A stretch of 64,000 bases of DNA from Pseudomonas fluorescens (GCF_002837185.1 NZ_KZ477991.1:1-64000); one strand, 5' to 3'. Positions 17,340 to 25,643 are shown, counted from the stretch's first letter. Numbers and translations: made by a program. The notes: a model not told the origin generated them from the letters alone.

Positions 17340-18638
17340 ATGATAGATGATCGTAGAACTCTCATTAAATGGTTGATCACGGGCGCCGGAATAGCTGCAC
17401 TAGACGCAGCGGCAGGCCCTTCAATTAAGATGTCACAGGCAAAAGTTTATAAAGTTGTAGTGGTGGGTGGGGGGTTTGCAGGTGCCACATTCGCTCGCAC
17501 GCTAAAACGTCTCATACCCAACACTGTAATAACATTAATTGAAGAGTATACGGAATACTTCTCGGGCCCGCTCAGTGCGGAGTGCCTGACAGGAAAACGT
17601 AATGAAGAGACCTTGACGTTCGACTATAAAAAGCTCGTATCTGAAGGGATAAATGTCGTGCATGAGCGTGCGCTGACAATTGATGCTACTCAAAAAATAG
17701 TAAAAACACCAAACACCACCCACCGGTACGATCGATGCATTGTGGCTGCTGGTATCGACTTTGATTTTGACCATATTAAGGGTCATAGCGAAGGGCTTGC
17801 TGATGTTTTTCCACACGCCTGGAAAGGGAAAGACCAGTTGAGTGCCCTGAAAAAACAACTGGAAGAAATGCCGGACGGCGGTACGGTTCTGATGTCGGCT
17901 CCCAACACAGAATACAGGTGTCCACCGGGGCCGTATGAGCGAGTGAGTCAGATCGCCGAATACCTTATCGCGCATAAGCCAAACTCAAAGATTATCTTCC
18001 TCGACTCCAAAGAGAGGTTTCCCAAGCAAGCCCAGTTCGAATTGGCTTGGAAGCAGTTGTATGGGTACGGGACCGCAGAAAGCATCATTACCTGGATCGG
18101 CGCCCAACAGGGCGGAACGGTTACAGAATTGAGGCCGGACACGCGGGAACTTGTGTGCCAGGCAGGGGCTTTCAAGGGCGATGTCATCAATATTATTCCG
18201 AGACAAAAAGCCGACCTTTTCACCGCTGCAAACGGCCTGACTGGCGAGAACGGTTGGTGCCCGGTAAATACACAGACATTCGAGTCTTTGAAGGTTGCGA
18301 ACGTTCATGTTATTGGCGACGCAGCAGACGCTCACAGCTTGCCAAAATCGGCATTCGCGGCCGCGTGTCAAGCACGGGTGTGTGCGCTGGCCGTGTATTC
18401 GCTGTTCAATCAATTGCCTCTCATGACACCAGAGTATATGAATGTCTGCTTCAGCCTCTGTGGCACGCATTACGCGATTTCGGTAACAGTGAGTTATCAA
18501 CAAAATCCGCAAACAAATAAAATTGATGTTATTTCAACAAATATTACACCTCTCGACGCCCCGAAAACACAGTATGTGAGTGAAGTGCAATCCGCCTATG
18601 CCATGTTTAACAGCATGGCCAGCGGTGCTTTTGGCTAG
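17340..18638 (+). CDS. FAD subunit of a flavocytochrome c sulfide dehydrogenase-like enzyme
   Basis: This 432-residue protein belongs to the FccB family, which oxidises sulfide (or polysulfide) and passes electrons to a c-type cytochrome. A twin-arginine-like leader (DDRRTLIKWLITGAG, 3-17) is followed by the FAD motif VVGGGFAGAT (41-50). Cys194 in RCPPGPYERVS and Cys370 in YMNVCFSL correspond to the redox disulfide pair known in the family, and the C-terminus ends in the usual YAMFN...FG. I chose the ATG at 17340 (GGAAG site) over one 60 bases upstream. The cytochrome c gene at 16081 could encode the partner. The true substrate is not shown by sequence. Confidence 0.82.
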   Translation: MIDDRRTLIKWLITGAGIAALDAAAGPSIKMSQAKVYKVVVVGGGFAGATFARTLKRLIPNTVITLIEEYTEYFSGPLSAECLTGKRNEETLTFDYKKLVSEGINVVHERALTIDATQKIVKTPNTTHRYDRCIVAAGIDFDFDHIKGHSEGLADVFPHAWKGKDQLSALKKQLEEMPDGGTVLMSAPNTEYRCPPGPYERVSQIAEYLIAHKPNSKIIFLDSKERFPKQAQFELAWKQLYGYGTAESIITWIGAQQGGTVTELRPDTRELVCQAGAFKGDVINIIPRQKADLFTAANGLTGENGWCPVNTQTFESLKVANVHVIGDAADAHSLPKSAFAAACQARVCALAVYSLFNQLPLMTPEYMNVCFSLCGTHYAISVTVSYQQNPQTNKIDVISTNITPLDAPKTQYVSEVQSAYAMFNSMASGAFG

Positions 18639-18651
18639 CGATTGACAACTG

Positions 18652-18680
18652 AAGTGACGACACAAAGAACGCTCATAGAA
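18652..18680 (+). promoter_or_regulatory. Candidate promoter of the seven-gene AT-rich operon
   Basis: TTGACA (18652-18657) is followed after 17 bases by ATAGAA (or after 16 by CATAGA). The start codon of the first gene follows only about 15 bases later, so the leader would be very short. The -35 box is perfect and the -10 box poor. Confidence 0.35.
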
Positions 18681-18694
18681 ACGGATGTTAACTC

Positions 18695-19474
18695 ATGAAT
18701 TTCATCGAAGAAGACTTTTTAAGTCGTCTAACAGACAAGGATATCGTTTATACGCTCGCGCTAACTGGATCAACAGCCAGAGGCGAGGCACGCAAGAATA
18801 CCTCTCGACATGACTACACATCAGACATTGATGTACTTTGCCTCATAGACCCTAAAGATATACCGCAAACCTTGTGTTGTAAGAACGCCTACGAGAAGTG
18901 CAGTTCGCTGATATTGATGAGCAGCGAAGCTTTAAAGCACCCTTCAAACGCAATCCTTTCCATGGAGCTTGATTGGTTCGGAGACAATGGTCTTCTCTTG
19001 CAGAAACCTGACTTTAGTGGACACCGGGCAGATGAATTCCTGGCGTACCAGACACAACCTCTGGCGTACTACAATGCTCAATTAACGAACTCAACAGCAC
19101 ACGTCGCACGCAGGCTTTATAGCAAAATTTGTATCACCTGTTTAAAACTACTCTATCTATCTGAATATCCAGAACGACGACGTTTCGTATTCGAACACGA
19201 ATTGATACCTCACCGCTTTCCCGAGGTAAGCACTGCCCTTGTCGAACACATTGTCAACCGAGACCTGCCAGATGATCAGTTGGAATCTGTCGCACAGCAT
19301 CTAAAAAACTTAATTACACAGCACAGGCTTATAACTGAAAGTGCGACTTTCCTTGATTCGACAGCCCTCTATTTCTCAAGTGAAGACCAGCAGGCCGACA
19401 AGATAATCCAAGCCGTATTTTTGGAAAACAACAAGTTAAGTAAACCAGAAAGCTTATTTTTAAGAGCCCATTGA
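18695..19474 (+). CDS. Nucleotidyltransferase-fold protein
   Basis: The N-terminus has the polymerase-beta-type nucleotidyltransferase signature: GS at 25-26 in LTGSTARGE, then D44 and D46 in YTSDIDVL, the expected metal-binding pair. The C-terminal 150 residues look all-helical. Such 259-residue proteins transfer AMP or another nucleotide to small molecules or proteins, and some inactivate antibiotics. The substrate here is unknown. It is the first gene of the AT-rich operon and its stop is directly followed by the next ATG (TGAATG), so it is co-translated. It could serve biosynthesis or self-protection. Confidence 0.7.
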   Translation: MNFIEEDFLSRLTDKDIVYTLALTGSTARGEARKNTSRHDYTSDIDVLCLIDPKDIPQTLCCKNAYEKCSSLILMSSEALKHPSNAILSMELDWFGDNGLLLQKPDFSGHRADEFLAYQTQPLAYYNAQLTNSTAHVARRLYSKICITCLKLLYLSEYPERRRFVFEHELIPHRFPEVSTALVEHIVNRDLPDDQLESVAQHLKNLITQHRLITESATFLDSTALYFSSEDQQADKIIQAVFLENNKLSKPESLFLRAH

Positions 19475-20023
19475 ATGATCGATATAATAACGACCCTCGG
19501 CCCTATCGGAACCGATTCACACACACAAGCTGCGAGTACTGGATCCACTGTATCTTTACACTCGACCTTTCATGCAGCGATTGAACATGCAAAAAAATGC
19601 AAGACGAGGTTATTAGTGCCGGCGGGATTTAGAGAATACCGCGACGGTAAACAATTTTCGTGGGTAGATTTTCACTTCGAATACTTGGATTCATTCGAAC
19701 TACAAAGCGTCTGGTTTGAAAAAACACTGCCTATGGCGTTATTGCACAAGTCTTATGACTCGATTGCACTACACCCGTCAACGTGCTCACTAATAGCCGA
19801 CCTGAACTCATACAAAGAAATTAAATACACTCAATCGAAAATCCATGCCTATCAACTCTACAAAAAAGGAGAGGTAGCCTCGGCGTTGACGAGCAGCTGG
19901 ACATTTGATCAAGCACTCGATGAACTTTATATTAAATCCCAATTTACTCCAACAATGGTGTGGTGCCTTTACCGCGCGAATTCTTTAGACATGGGCGTTT
20001 CCCGATCAACTGGATCGCCTTAA
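19475..20023 (+). CDS. BacA-type prephenate decarboxylase-like protein
   Basis: The start TLGPIGTDSHTQA (7-19) matches the N-terminus of the prephenate dehydratase fold, and SLHSTFHAAIE (27-37) continues the match to BacA, the bacilysin prephenate decarboxylase. Near the end, where dehydratases carry the catalytic TRF motif, this protein has PTMVWCL (159-165). That resembles the altered end of BacA. The 182-residue length also fits a stand-alone BacA/AerD-type enzyme, lacking the ACT domain of phenylalanine-pathway enzymes. I infer a non-aromatising decarboxylation of prephenate. It sits inside a seven-gene operon with an exporter, as bacA does. Similarity was judged by eye. Confidence 0.6.
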   Translation: MIDIITTLGPIGTDSHTQAASTGSTVSLHSTFHAAIEHAKKCKTRLLVPAGFREYRDGKQFSWVDFHFEYLDSFELQSVWFEKTLPMALLHKSYDSIALHPSTCSLIADLNSYKEIKYTQSKIHAYQLYKKGEVASALTSSWTFDQALDELYIKSQFTPTMVWCLYRANSLDMGVSRSTGSP

Positions 20024-20086
20024 CGGTCGATAACTGTAGCTCATTATTGGAAAACCCAGCGGCGGACATAATCAAAAGGAAAGGCA

Positions 20087-21241
20087 GTGAAGCGTACCAA
20101 AAACCAGATCATCATACTGCTTTGCTTTGTAATTTCGCTCACTGAGCGGTTCACCCAAGCCTCAATACCGCTCATTGTTAACCATTTGGATCTTTCCGGG
20201 TTAGAAATGTCGTTATTTCTAAGTGCCATGTCCGCATCGACTGTTTTCATAGGCGTGGCCATTGCCCCCTGTATAGACAGTTTTAGTCAAAAACGTTTTC
20301 TTTGCTTGATTGGTTTATTTACGCTCATTGCATCTGTATCGTTCTTCTTGTTCAACCGTAACGAAGCGCTCATTTGGGGCTGTCTGTTGACATTCAACAT
20401 CGGCGCTATTCTTCGCATAATAAACTTTAAACGACTTTCAACCATAAACCTCGAAGTAGATAAATCCAAATTATCCCACGCACATACTCGCATGCAGTTA
20501 TCCATAACGCTAGCGATGGCACTGGCGCCATTACTCCTGGCCGTGACGGCGGCTGACAACTATCTGCACCTTGCCTTTTGCCTGCTCATAAGTTCCGTTA
20601 TTTTAAGCAGCTGTACGTCGTCGGTCGCGCCTCACTCAAAACATTCTACCTCAGTTAAACCCGCAACCATCACAGGTTGCGCGATGACGTCGGCTCACCA
20701 CTTTATCTTTATCGGCATGCTATTGTCAGGACTATTTCTAAGCATACTACTCAGATATTGCCAAAGCATATCAATTAATCCCACTCAACTTTACTCAACC
20801 ATTTTGTTCTCGCAAGTCATCGGCTTAATTATTGCCAATAGTATGTTCGAGCGCTTTTTCAATCATCGCTTCAACCGATACGAGCTGCTAATCATCAGCA
20901 TAGTTGTCGCTGAATCGGCTTTTATTTATACGACGTCGTTCGTGGTGGTAAACACGCTTTCCTTTATCATCGGATTCTCATTTCAAATTATGTTCCTTAG
21001 GTCTCATAACCAGTTTCAGCGCATGATCCCTCATGGTTTGACCGCTAAAGCAAATGGCACGCGTGGACTGTATACGTTTGCAGGAGTCACCATCGGTTAC
21101 TTCGCGGGGCCTCTACTGTATGAGTTTGGCGGAACGCCTTTATCTTTCGCGACATGCAGCGTCGTAGCGTTGCTTCTCTTTAGAGTTCTCCATCATCTAC
21201 GCTTAAACAATTCACTCGATTATGCAAGGCCTGGCATCTAG
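20087..21241 (+). CDS. MFS transporter
   Basis: The 384-residue protein has about eleven to twelve hydrophobic segments in two halves, with a central loop around 180-200, as in major facilitator permeases. A conserved-type charged loop (FSQKRF, 66-71) follows helix 2. It starts with GTG at 20087 after a strong AAAGGAAAGG site. The transported compound is unknown. Its place among biosynthetic genes suggests export of the operon's product and perhaps self-resistance, as BacE does for bacilysin. It shows no fusion or truncation. Confidence 0.78.
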   Translation: MKRTKNQIIILLCFVISLTERFTQASIPLIVNHLDLSGLEMSLFLSAMSASTVFIGVAIAPCIDSFSQKRFLCLIGLFTLIASVSFFLFNRNEALIWGCLLTFNIGAILRIINFKRLSTINLEVDKSKLSHAHTRMQLSITLAMALAPLLLAVTAADNYLHLAFCLLISSVILSSCTSSVAPHSKHSTSVKPATITGCAMTSAHHFIFIGMLLSGLFLSILLRYCQSISINPTQLYSTILFSQVIGLIIANSMFERFFNHRFNRYELLIISIVVAESAFIYTTSFVVVNTLSFIIGFSFQIMFLRSHNQFQRMIPHGLTAKANGTRGLYTFAGVTIGYFAGPLLYEFGGTPLSFATCSVVALLLFRVLHHLRLNNSLDYARPGI

Positions 21242-21289
21242 GAAGACATTGATGTCGTTTCAACTAAAACTCACTCAGAGGCATACATA

Positions 21290-21940
21290 ATGATAGCCCC
21301 TTGGAAGTTTCAATGTAAAAATCTTCACATTCAATTTGAAGCAAACTTTTCTGTTAAAGCGCCAAAGCCTGCCCTCTCGCAGGCGCTGCGTGTGTTGCCT
21401 ACTGATGCTGCGATCAGCAATACCTTTCTTCTGACCATTTCAAAAATGCGTTCAACTTGCTTTACTGATGAAGACTTCATCACAAGTCATGAAGCCATAT
21501 TAAAAGTCGCCATTACATGGCGCTCTGCTCGTTACTATTTCCCGGTACTTGCCGTAGTCGACGCCCCTCACTCCATCGCGCGCGGAGCATTATTGGGCTA
21601 CATGAAAGACATTGGCACTGTAGAAATGGAAAACGACCATAGTCAATTTGATTGGAACCGCACGGAAAACTCTATAACCTTAAGTTCCACTGACAACGAG
21701 ATTGAAGATATCTTATTACTCCCACATCTCACATTTCGGAACTACCGCACCCCTGACGTAGGGGTAAAAGGATTATCGACACTGGATATCCAAGATCACA
21801 CATGTTCGCCGACCTTGCGATGCACGTCGGCAGTGGTCAACCTTCCCTTTCTGGAAAATTTCGGAATATCACCCATCACGCCGTATAAGCTCGGCAAGTT
21901 GTCAGAATCTTTCACGCTGAATGGTTGCAACTATGCATAA
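21290..21940 (+). CDS. Acetoacetate-decarboxylase-superfamily-like protein
   Basis: I do not recognise the 216-residue protein with certainty. Its middle part (EAILKVAITW, then YYFPVLAVVDAPHSIARGA and LLGYMKDIG) follows the pattern of acetoacetate decarboxylase-like enzymes. There the GREIWGFPKK segment carries the Schiff-base lysine; Lys106 in GYMKDIG would be its equivalent. The last 35 residues also fit that fold. Members act on acetoacetate or, in secondary metabolism, on other oxo acids by decarboxylation, dehydration or aldol chemistry. It has no signal peptide. The last bases overlap the next gene. Confidence 0.5.
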   Translation: MIAPWKFQCKNLHIQFEANFSVKAPKPALSQALRVLPTDAAISNTFLLTISKMRSTCFTDEDFITSHEAILKVAITWRSARYYFPVLAVVDAPHSIARGALLGYMKDIGTVEMENDHSQFDWNRTENSITLSSTDNEIEDILLLPHLTFRNYRTPDVGVKGLSTLDIQDHTCSPTLRCTSAVVNLPFLENFGISPITPYKLGKLSESFTLNGCNYA

Positions 21941-22754
21941 CATCCTTTTTGTTGGAAAAGGATTGATTACTACTTCACTGGCCGAACGCCTCAGTAGTGC
22001 TGACTGGAAAGTTGACTATTACTCTCGGACAGAGACAAGATTGAACTTTATCGATCTGTCGAAATATGACTATATTGTTTCTTGTCTTCCCAACGCAGAA
22101 ATTTCTACACGCGTCTGGAGCAATATTTTAGCAGTCGCGCTTGCCAGCCATGCATTCCAAACAGTGTTCATTGAACTTTCGACACTCACCTGTGAAGCCA
22201 TCAAGCAAATAGGAAACTCCTTTAACGACGAACGACTGAATTTTATTGAGGCCCCTTTTACTGGTAGCAAAACAGGATCACTGAAAGGGAGCCTGATATA
22301 TTTCGCCTATTCGCAAAGGGTAGACACTCAACATGACCCATTCCTTAATACGACCTCTTCGAAAGTCTATACGTTCGACCATATCGGCGCAGCCACTCAA
22401 TTTAAATTATTCTATAACCTGTGGGGACTGACTGCGCTCGGGCTTTTAGGTCAAATGCTAAGGCTACTGGAGGCGCTGCCTCAGAACGAACTGGCTGCCA
22501 CGATAATCACTTCACACGATGACTTCTGGATGAACTCAATTGCGCAACAAAAGCTTAATCAAAGCCTGGCACGAAACCATCAGGATATACATTGCAAGTT
22601 AAAATATGCAAAAAAGGACATAAAGTACGCCTTGGATGAATTCAGCGATTACAAATTAGACTTGTCTCACTGCCTATTTTCTATTTTAGAGTCGGATCAA
22701 AGCATCGGCTATGACGAATTGGATTTCACCGCAATGAGTGAATTATTCAAATGA
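21933..22754 (+). CDS. 3-hydroxyisobutyrate-dehydrogenase-like (6PGDH fold) oxidoreductase
   Basis: A Rossmann nucleotide-binding start (ILFVGKGLITTSLAERL, 4-20), a substrate-loop motif PFTGSKTGSLKG (108-119) and Lys158 in FKLFYNLW match the beta-hydroxyacid dehydrogenase/imine reductase family. The expected catalytic lysine is present, and the usual glycine-rich motif is altered (GKG for GLG). The 273-residue length fits. I chose the ATG at 21933 because it gives the normal short lead before the first strand; another ATG lies at 21921. The start overlaps the previous gene and the end overlaps the next (ATGA). The substrate is unknown. Confidence 0.68.
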   Translation: MHNILFVGKGLITTSLAERLSSADWKVDYYSRTETRLNFIDLSKYDYIVSCLPNAEISTRVWSNILAVALASHAFQTVFIELSTLTCEAIKQIGNSFNDERLNFIEAPFTGSKTGSLKGSLIYFAYSQRVDTQHDPFLNTTSSKVYTFDHIGAATQFKLFYNLWGLTALGLLGQMLRLLEALPQNELAATIITSHDDFWMNSIAQQKLNQSLARNHQDIHCKLKYAKKDIKYALDEFSDYKLDLSHCLFSILESDQSIGYDELDFTAMSELFK

Positions 22755-23863
22755 CCGGATTACGCCCGATCACCCGTCAAGCGACAAATACACTGGCGCT
22801 AGCTAAATATCCCGGCGCACAACCTCACTGGGTAGCGGATATGGGTTTTGCAACGCCAGACCCCATACTTTCTGCCGTCAGAGAAAGAATTGAAGAGGGG
22901 CATTTTTCCTATCCAAACATTCCAAGTTCTGTCTACAAATCCATTCAACAATGGTGCATAAAGCAGTATGATTGGGGCATACGAGAAGAATGGATTGTTA
23001 TAGTTCCTAATACAATATCGGGTGTTCGAATCTCTATCAAGAGCACATGCCCCCATGGGACCATTGCTGTGCAGTCGCCTAACTACGGCAAGCTGCTTAA
23101 TTTAAGCAAGGGATTTAATTTTACGCAGTGGGCAATAGCGCTGACCGAGAACAGCAAGCCGTTCACGACTAGCGATCTCGGTCAAATTAGGCGGACCAGG
23201 CCATCGGCAATTATTCTCTGCAACCCTACTAATCCGACCGGCATTGTTTCAACCCGAGAGGAGCTTGAAAGGCTAGCATTCAATATCAAAGATCTTGACA
23301 CAGTCGTTATTTCGGATGAGGCTCACGCGGATATAATTCTCGGTGACTGTCGTCATATTCCAGCGGGATCAATAAAGGGACTGGAAAACAAATCTATTAC
23401 GCTTCTATCGCCTAGTAAGACTTTTAATTTAGCTGGCATATCCGTAGGCTATGCCGTTATCCCATCCACAACTATTCGCGAGAAGTTTAAAGAGACCCAG
23501 GCATTTTTTGCCACCGGTATAAACGCGTTGGGGCTCGTGGCGCTTGAAAGTGCTTACTTCAATTGCTCCAATTGGCTCCAGTCATTGCTGCAGCAGTTGA
23601 AGATCAACCAGAACATCATCCAAACTACGCTGCGTCATACGTCCCTTAATTACAGCCCTTCAGAAGCAACCTACCTTGCATGGATTGATACTAGGGCGGC
23701 CGACGGGAACGTTTTTGCCAAACTTCTGCAAGCAGGCGTCGCAGTATCCGACGGTCACGAGTTTGGTTCGCCCGGCTGGATCAGATTTAATTTCGCTTGC
23801 CCGCAAGATCAGCTGGCGACGGCGACATCCACGTTCTTAGATTTATTCAGGAGTATTAAATGA
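22751..23863 (+). CDS. MalY/PatB-type PLP-dependent aminotransferase or C-S lyase
   Basis: The 370-residue fold-type I enzyme has NPTNPTG at 158-164, Asp189 in ISDEAHADI (pairs with the PLP ring nitrogen) and the PLP lysine K223 in SPSKTFNLAG. Near the end, RFNFA gives the carboxylate-binding Arg. SPSKTFN and SDEAHAD are typical of MalY/PatB cystathionine beta-lyases rather than of aspartate aminotransferases, though some members act as transaminases in secondary metabolism. It overlaps both neighbours by four bases (ATGA). In this operon it could transaminate an oxo acid made from prephenate, which is inference. Confidence 0.8.
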   Translation: MTGLRPITRQATNTLALAKYPGAQPHWVADMGFATPDPILSAVRERIEEGHFSYPNIPSSVYKSIQQWCIKQYDWGIREEWIVIVPNTISGVRISIKSTCPHGTIAVQSPNYGKLLNLSKGFNFTQWAIALTENSKPFTTSDLGQIRRTRPSAIILCNPTNPTGIVSTREELERLAFNIKDLDTVVISDEAHADIILGDCRHIPAGSIKGLENKSITLLSPSKTFNLAGISVGYAVIPSTTIREKFKETQAFFATGINALGLVALESAYFNCSNWLQSLLQQLKINQNIIQTTLRHTSLNYSPSEATYLAWIDTRAADGNVFAKLLQAGVAVSDGHEFGSPGWIRFNFACPQDQLATATSTFLDLFRSIK

Positions 23864-24855
23864 AAATTCTCATAACTGGAGGCGCCGGCTACATAGGCAG
23901 CACAATTTGCTTGGCACTTGCCGACGCCGGGCATCATCCGGTTATCCTTGATGAGCAGCCTTGCCCCACTGAAAAAGCCTCTGGGACGGTTTCATACTAT
24001 CAAGGTGATATTTCTGACCGACAACTTCTCACGCAGATTGCAAAGGCTCATCCTGACCTTTCCTTGGTCGTTCATTGTGCAGCAAAAATTGACGTCGCCG
24101 AATCCATAACACAACCAGACACTTATTATGAAAATAATTTTTCAAAGTCAGTAAGCATGGTCAACCATCTGCTTGATTTGGGCGTCAATAAGTTAATTTT
24201 AAGCGGAACTGCAGCTCTTTACAGCGCGGACAATGCACATCGCTTTGACGAGCATTCAAACCCTGTCCCAATGAGTCCCTATGCCAGATCCAAATACTTT
24301 CTTGAACTGGCACTCAAAGATATTTCTAACGCAAGGGACTTTCAATTTCTCACTTTCCGATATTTCAACCCCATTGGCAGTGATCACTCATTCAGAACGG
24401 GCTTCAGAGGCGACAATAAAAGCAGTCTTTTAAATTCGCTGATCCAATGCGCAGCATCAAGGAAGCCATTTCAAATCAACGGCACTGACTGGAATACTCG
24501 GGATGGTTCTACGGTCCGGGACTTTGTGGACGTCGCAGACCTTGCCGCCGCACACGTGCTGGCTGCGCTTGCCTTTAACAACAATAGTTTATCGGTGCCG
24601 CTGAACCGGTTTGGAATGCCTGTCATCAACCTGGGTTCCGAGCGAGGCGTTACTGTAGAGGAGTTTGTGCTGGCATTCATGAGTGCCACTAAATCTGAAT
24701 TGGTCGTAAACAGGGCCGGGCGACGTCCGGGCGACATCATTGGCGGTTATGCATCGAGTAAGCTGGCCCGCGAGTTGTTGGGGTGGGCACCTTCAACCCC
24801 ACTTCAGACTTCCATTCTTAATTCGATCCGTTGGGCCACCACCTTAAACAAGTAG
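23860..24855 (+). CDS. UDP-glucose 4-epimerase-like SDR protein
   Basis: This extended short-chain dehydrogenase has TGGAGYIG at 6-13, Ser115 and the YxxxK pair Tyr141/Lys145. RYFNPIGSD and the RDFVDVADLA segment are typical of GalE-like NDP-sugar epimerases. The length (331) is normal for GalE. It is the last gene of the AT-rich operon, overlapping the previous one by four bases, and its 3' part is more GC-rich than the rest. Whether it acts on a nucleotide sugar or on a non-sugar product of the operon cannot be told from sequence. Confidence 0.8.
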   Translation: MKILITGGAGYIGSTICLALADAGHHPVILDEQPCPTEKASGTVSYYQGDISDRQLLTQIAKAHPDLSLVVHCAAKIDVAESITQPDTYYENNFSKSVSMVNHLLDLGVNKLILSGTAALYSADNAHRFDEHSNPVPMSPYARSKYFLELALKDISNARDFQFLTFRYFNPIGSDHSFRTGFRGDNKSSLLNSLIQCAASRKPFQINGTDWNTRDGSTVRDFVDVADLAAAHVLAALAFNNNSLSVPLNRFGMPVINLGSERGVTVEEFVLAFMSATKSELVVNRAGRRPGDIIGGYASSKLARELLGWAPSTPLQTSILNSIRWATTLNK

Positions 24856-24866
24856 ATTGGGCGTGA

Positions 24867-24887
24867 CCTGGTCGATGCGTGACCAGG
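24867..24887 (+). terminator. Hairpin after the AT-rich operon
   Basis: A perfect 7-bp stem (CCTGGTC and GACCAGG) with a seven-base loop starts 12 bases after the epimerase stop. It is followed by CTTCGCC, not a T run, so it may be a weak or Rho-assisted terminator. Confidence 0.4.
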
Positions 24888-24929
24888 CTTCGCCGTCTGT
24901 CATGATGGTAAGGAAGTCCGCAACGACGT

Positions 24930-25643
24930 TCAATTACCCAGAACGATCTGGATCGGCCGCTCAATGCGTATTTCTTCGTGCGTGACCCGTACACCGTAAG
25001 CTAAGACTTCAACGCCGGCAGCCTTGGCTTCACGCAATGCGGTGGCATAGCCCGCGTCGATTTCCTCGGCGGGCCGCACCGCATCAACACCCGATAGACA
25101 CACGCAATACAACTGCACCGCCCGCACACCTTCACGCGCCAGGTAAGCCAGCTCCCGCAGGTGCTTGGCACCGCGTTGGGTCACCGCATCGGGGAACGCC
25201 GCCACTGAGCTGCCATCAAAGCCCAACGTGACACTTTTGACTTCGACAAATGCGGCCCCCTGCGGGTATTCCAGGCGAAAATCGATCCGGCTTTTTTCCT
25301 GACCGTAAGGCACTTCTCGCTTCAACCCAGTGAAACCGTTGAGCTCAGTGATGACGCCGGCGCGCAATGCCTCCTCGACCAACTGATTGGCGCGTGCCGT
25401 GTTGACGCATGCCAGCCGGCCCTGAGGCGTTTCGGCGATTTCCCAGGTGCCTGGCAACTTGCGCTTGGGGTCGGCGGAACGGCTGAACCACACCTGGCCA
25501 CCTTCAACCATGCAATTGAGCATCGAACCGGTGTTCGGGCAGTGAATGGTGAGCAACTCGCCGGTAACGGTTTCGATATCGGTGAGAAAGCGCTTGTAGC
25601 GGCGGATCAGCCGCCCTTCTTCGAGAGGAGGATGAAAACGCAT
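24930..25643 (-). CDS. sfsA: SfsA family DNA-binding protein/nuclease
   Basis: SfsA was named for sugar fermentation stimulation in E. coli. The family has an N-terminal OB-like DNA-binding part and a PD-(D/E)xK nuclease-like core. In the 237-residue protein the core is visible as [10 protein letters not shown] (about 117-126) followed by [10 protein letters not shown] (about 132-141), with the D and ExK residues in place. CPNTGSM near 36-42 is also diagnostic. It overlaps the aminotransferase gene by one base, so both form a unit. Its role in Pseudomonas is not established. Confidence 0.92.
   Translation of the reverse strand: MRFHPPLEEGRLIRRYKRFLTDIETVTGELLTIHCPNTGSMLNCMVEGGQVWFSRSADPKRKLPGTWEIAETPQGRLACVNTARANQLVEEALRAGVITELNGFTGLKREVPYGQEKSRIDFRLEYPQGAAFVEVKSVTLGFDGSSVAAFPDAVTQRGAKHLRELAYLAREGVRAVQLYCVCLSGVDAVRPAEEIDAGYATALREAKAAGVEVLAYGVRVTHEEIRIERPIQIVLGN

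Noticed and set aside
19960-20145. Small frame between the BacA-like and MFS genes
   Set aside because: It overlaps both genes, lacks a ribosome site and shows no domain; the MFS gene has a strong site at its own GTG.
18695-24855. Bacilysin cluster itself
   Set aside because: Only the BacA-like and exporter functions correspond; the cupin isomerase, SDR dehydrogenase and ATP-grasp ligase of bacilysin are absent.
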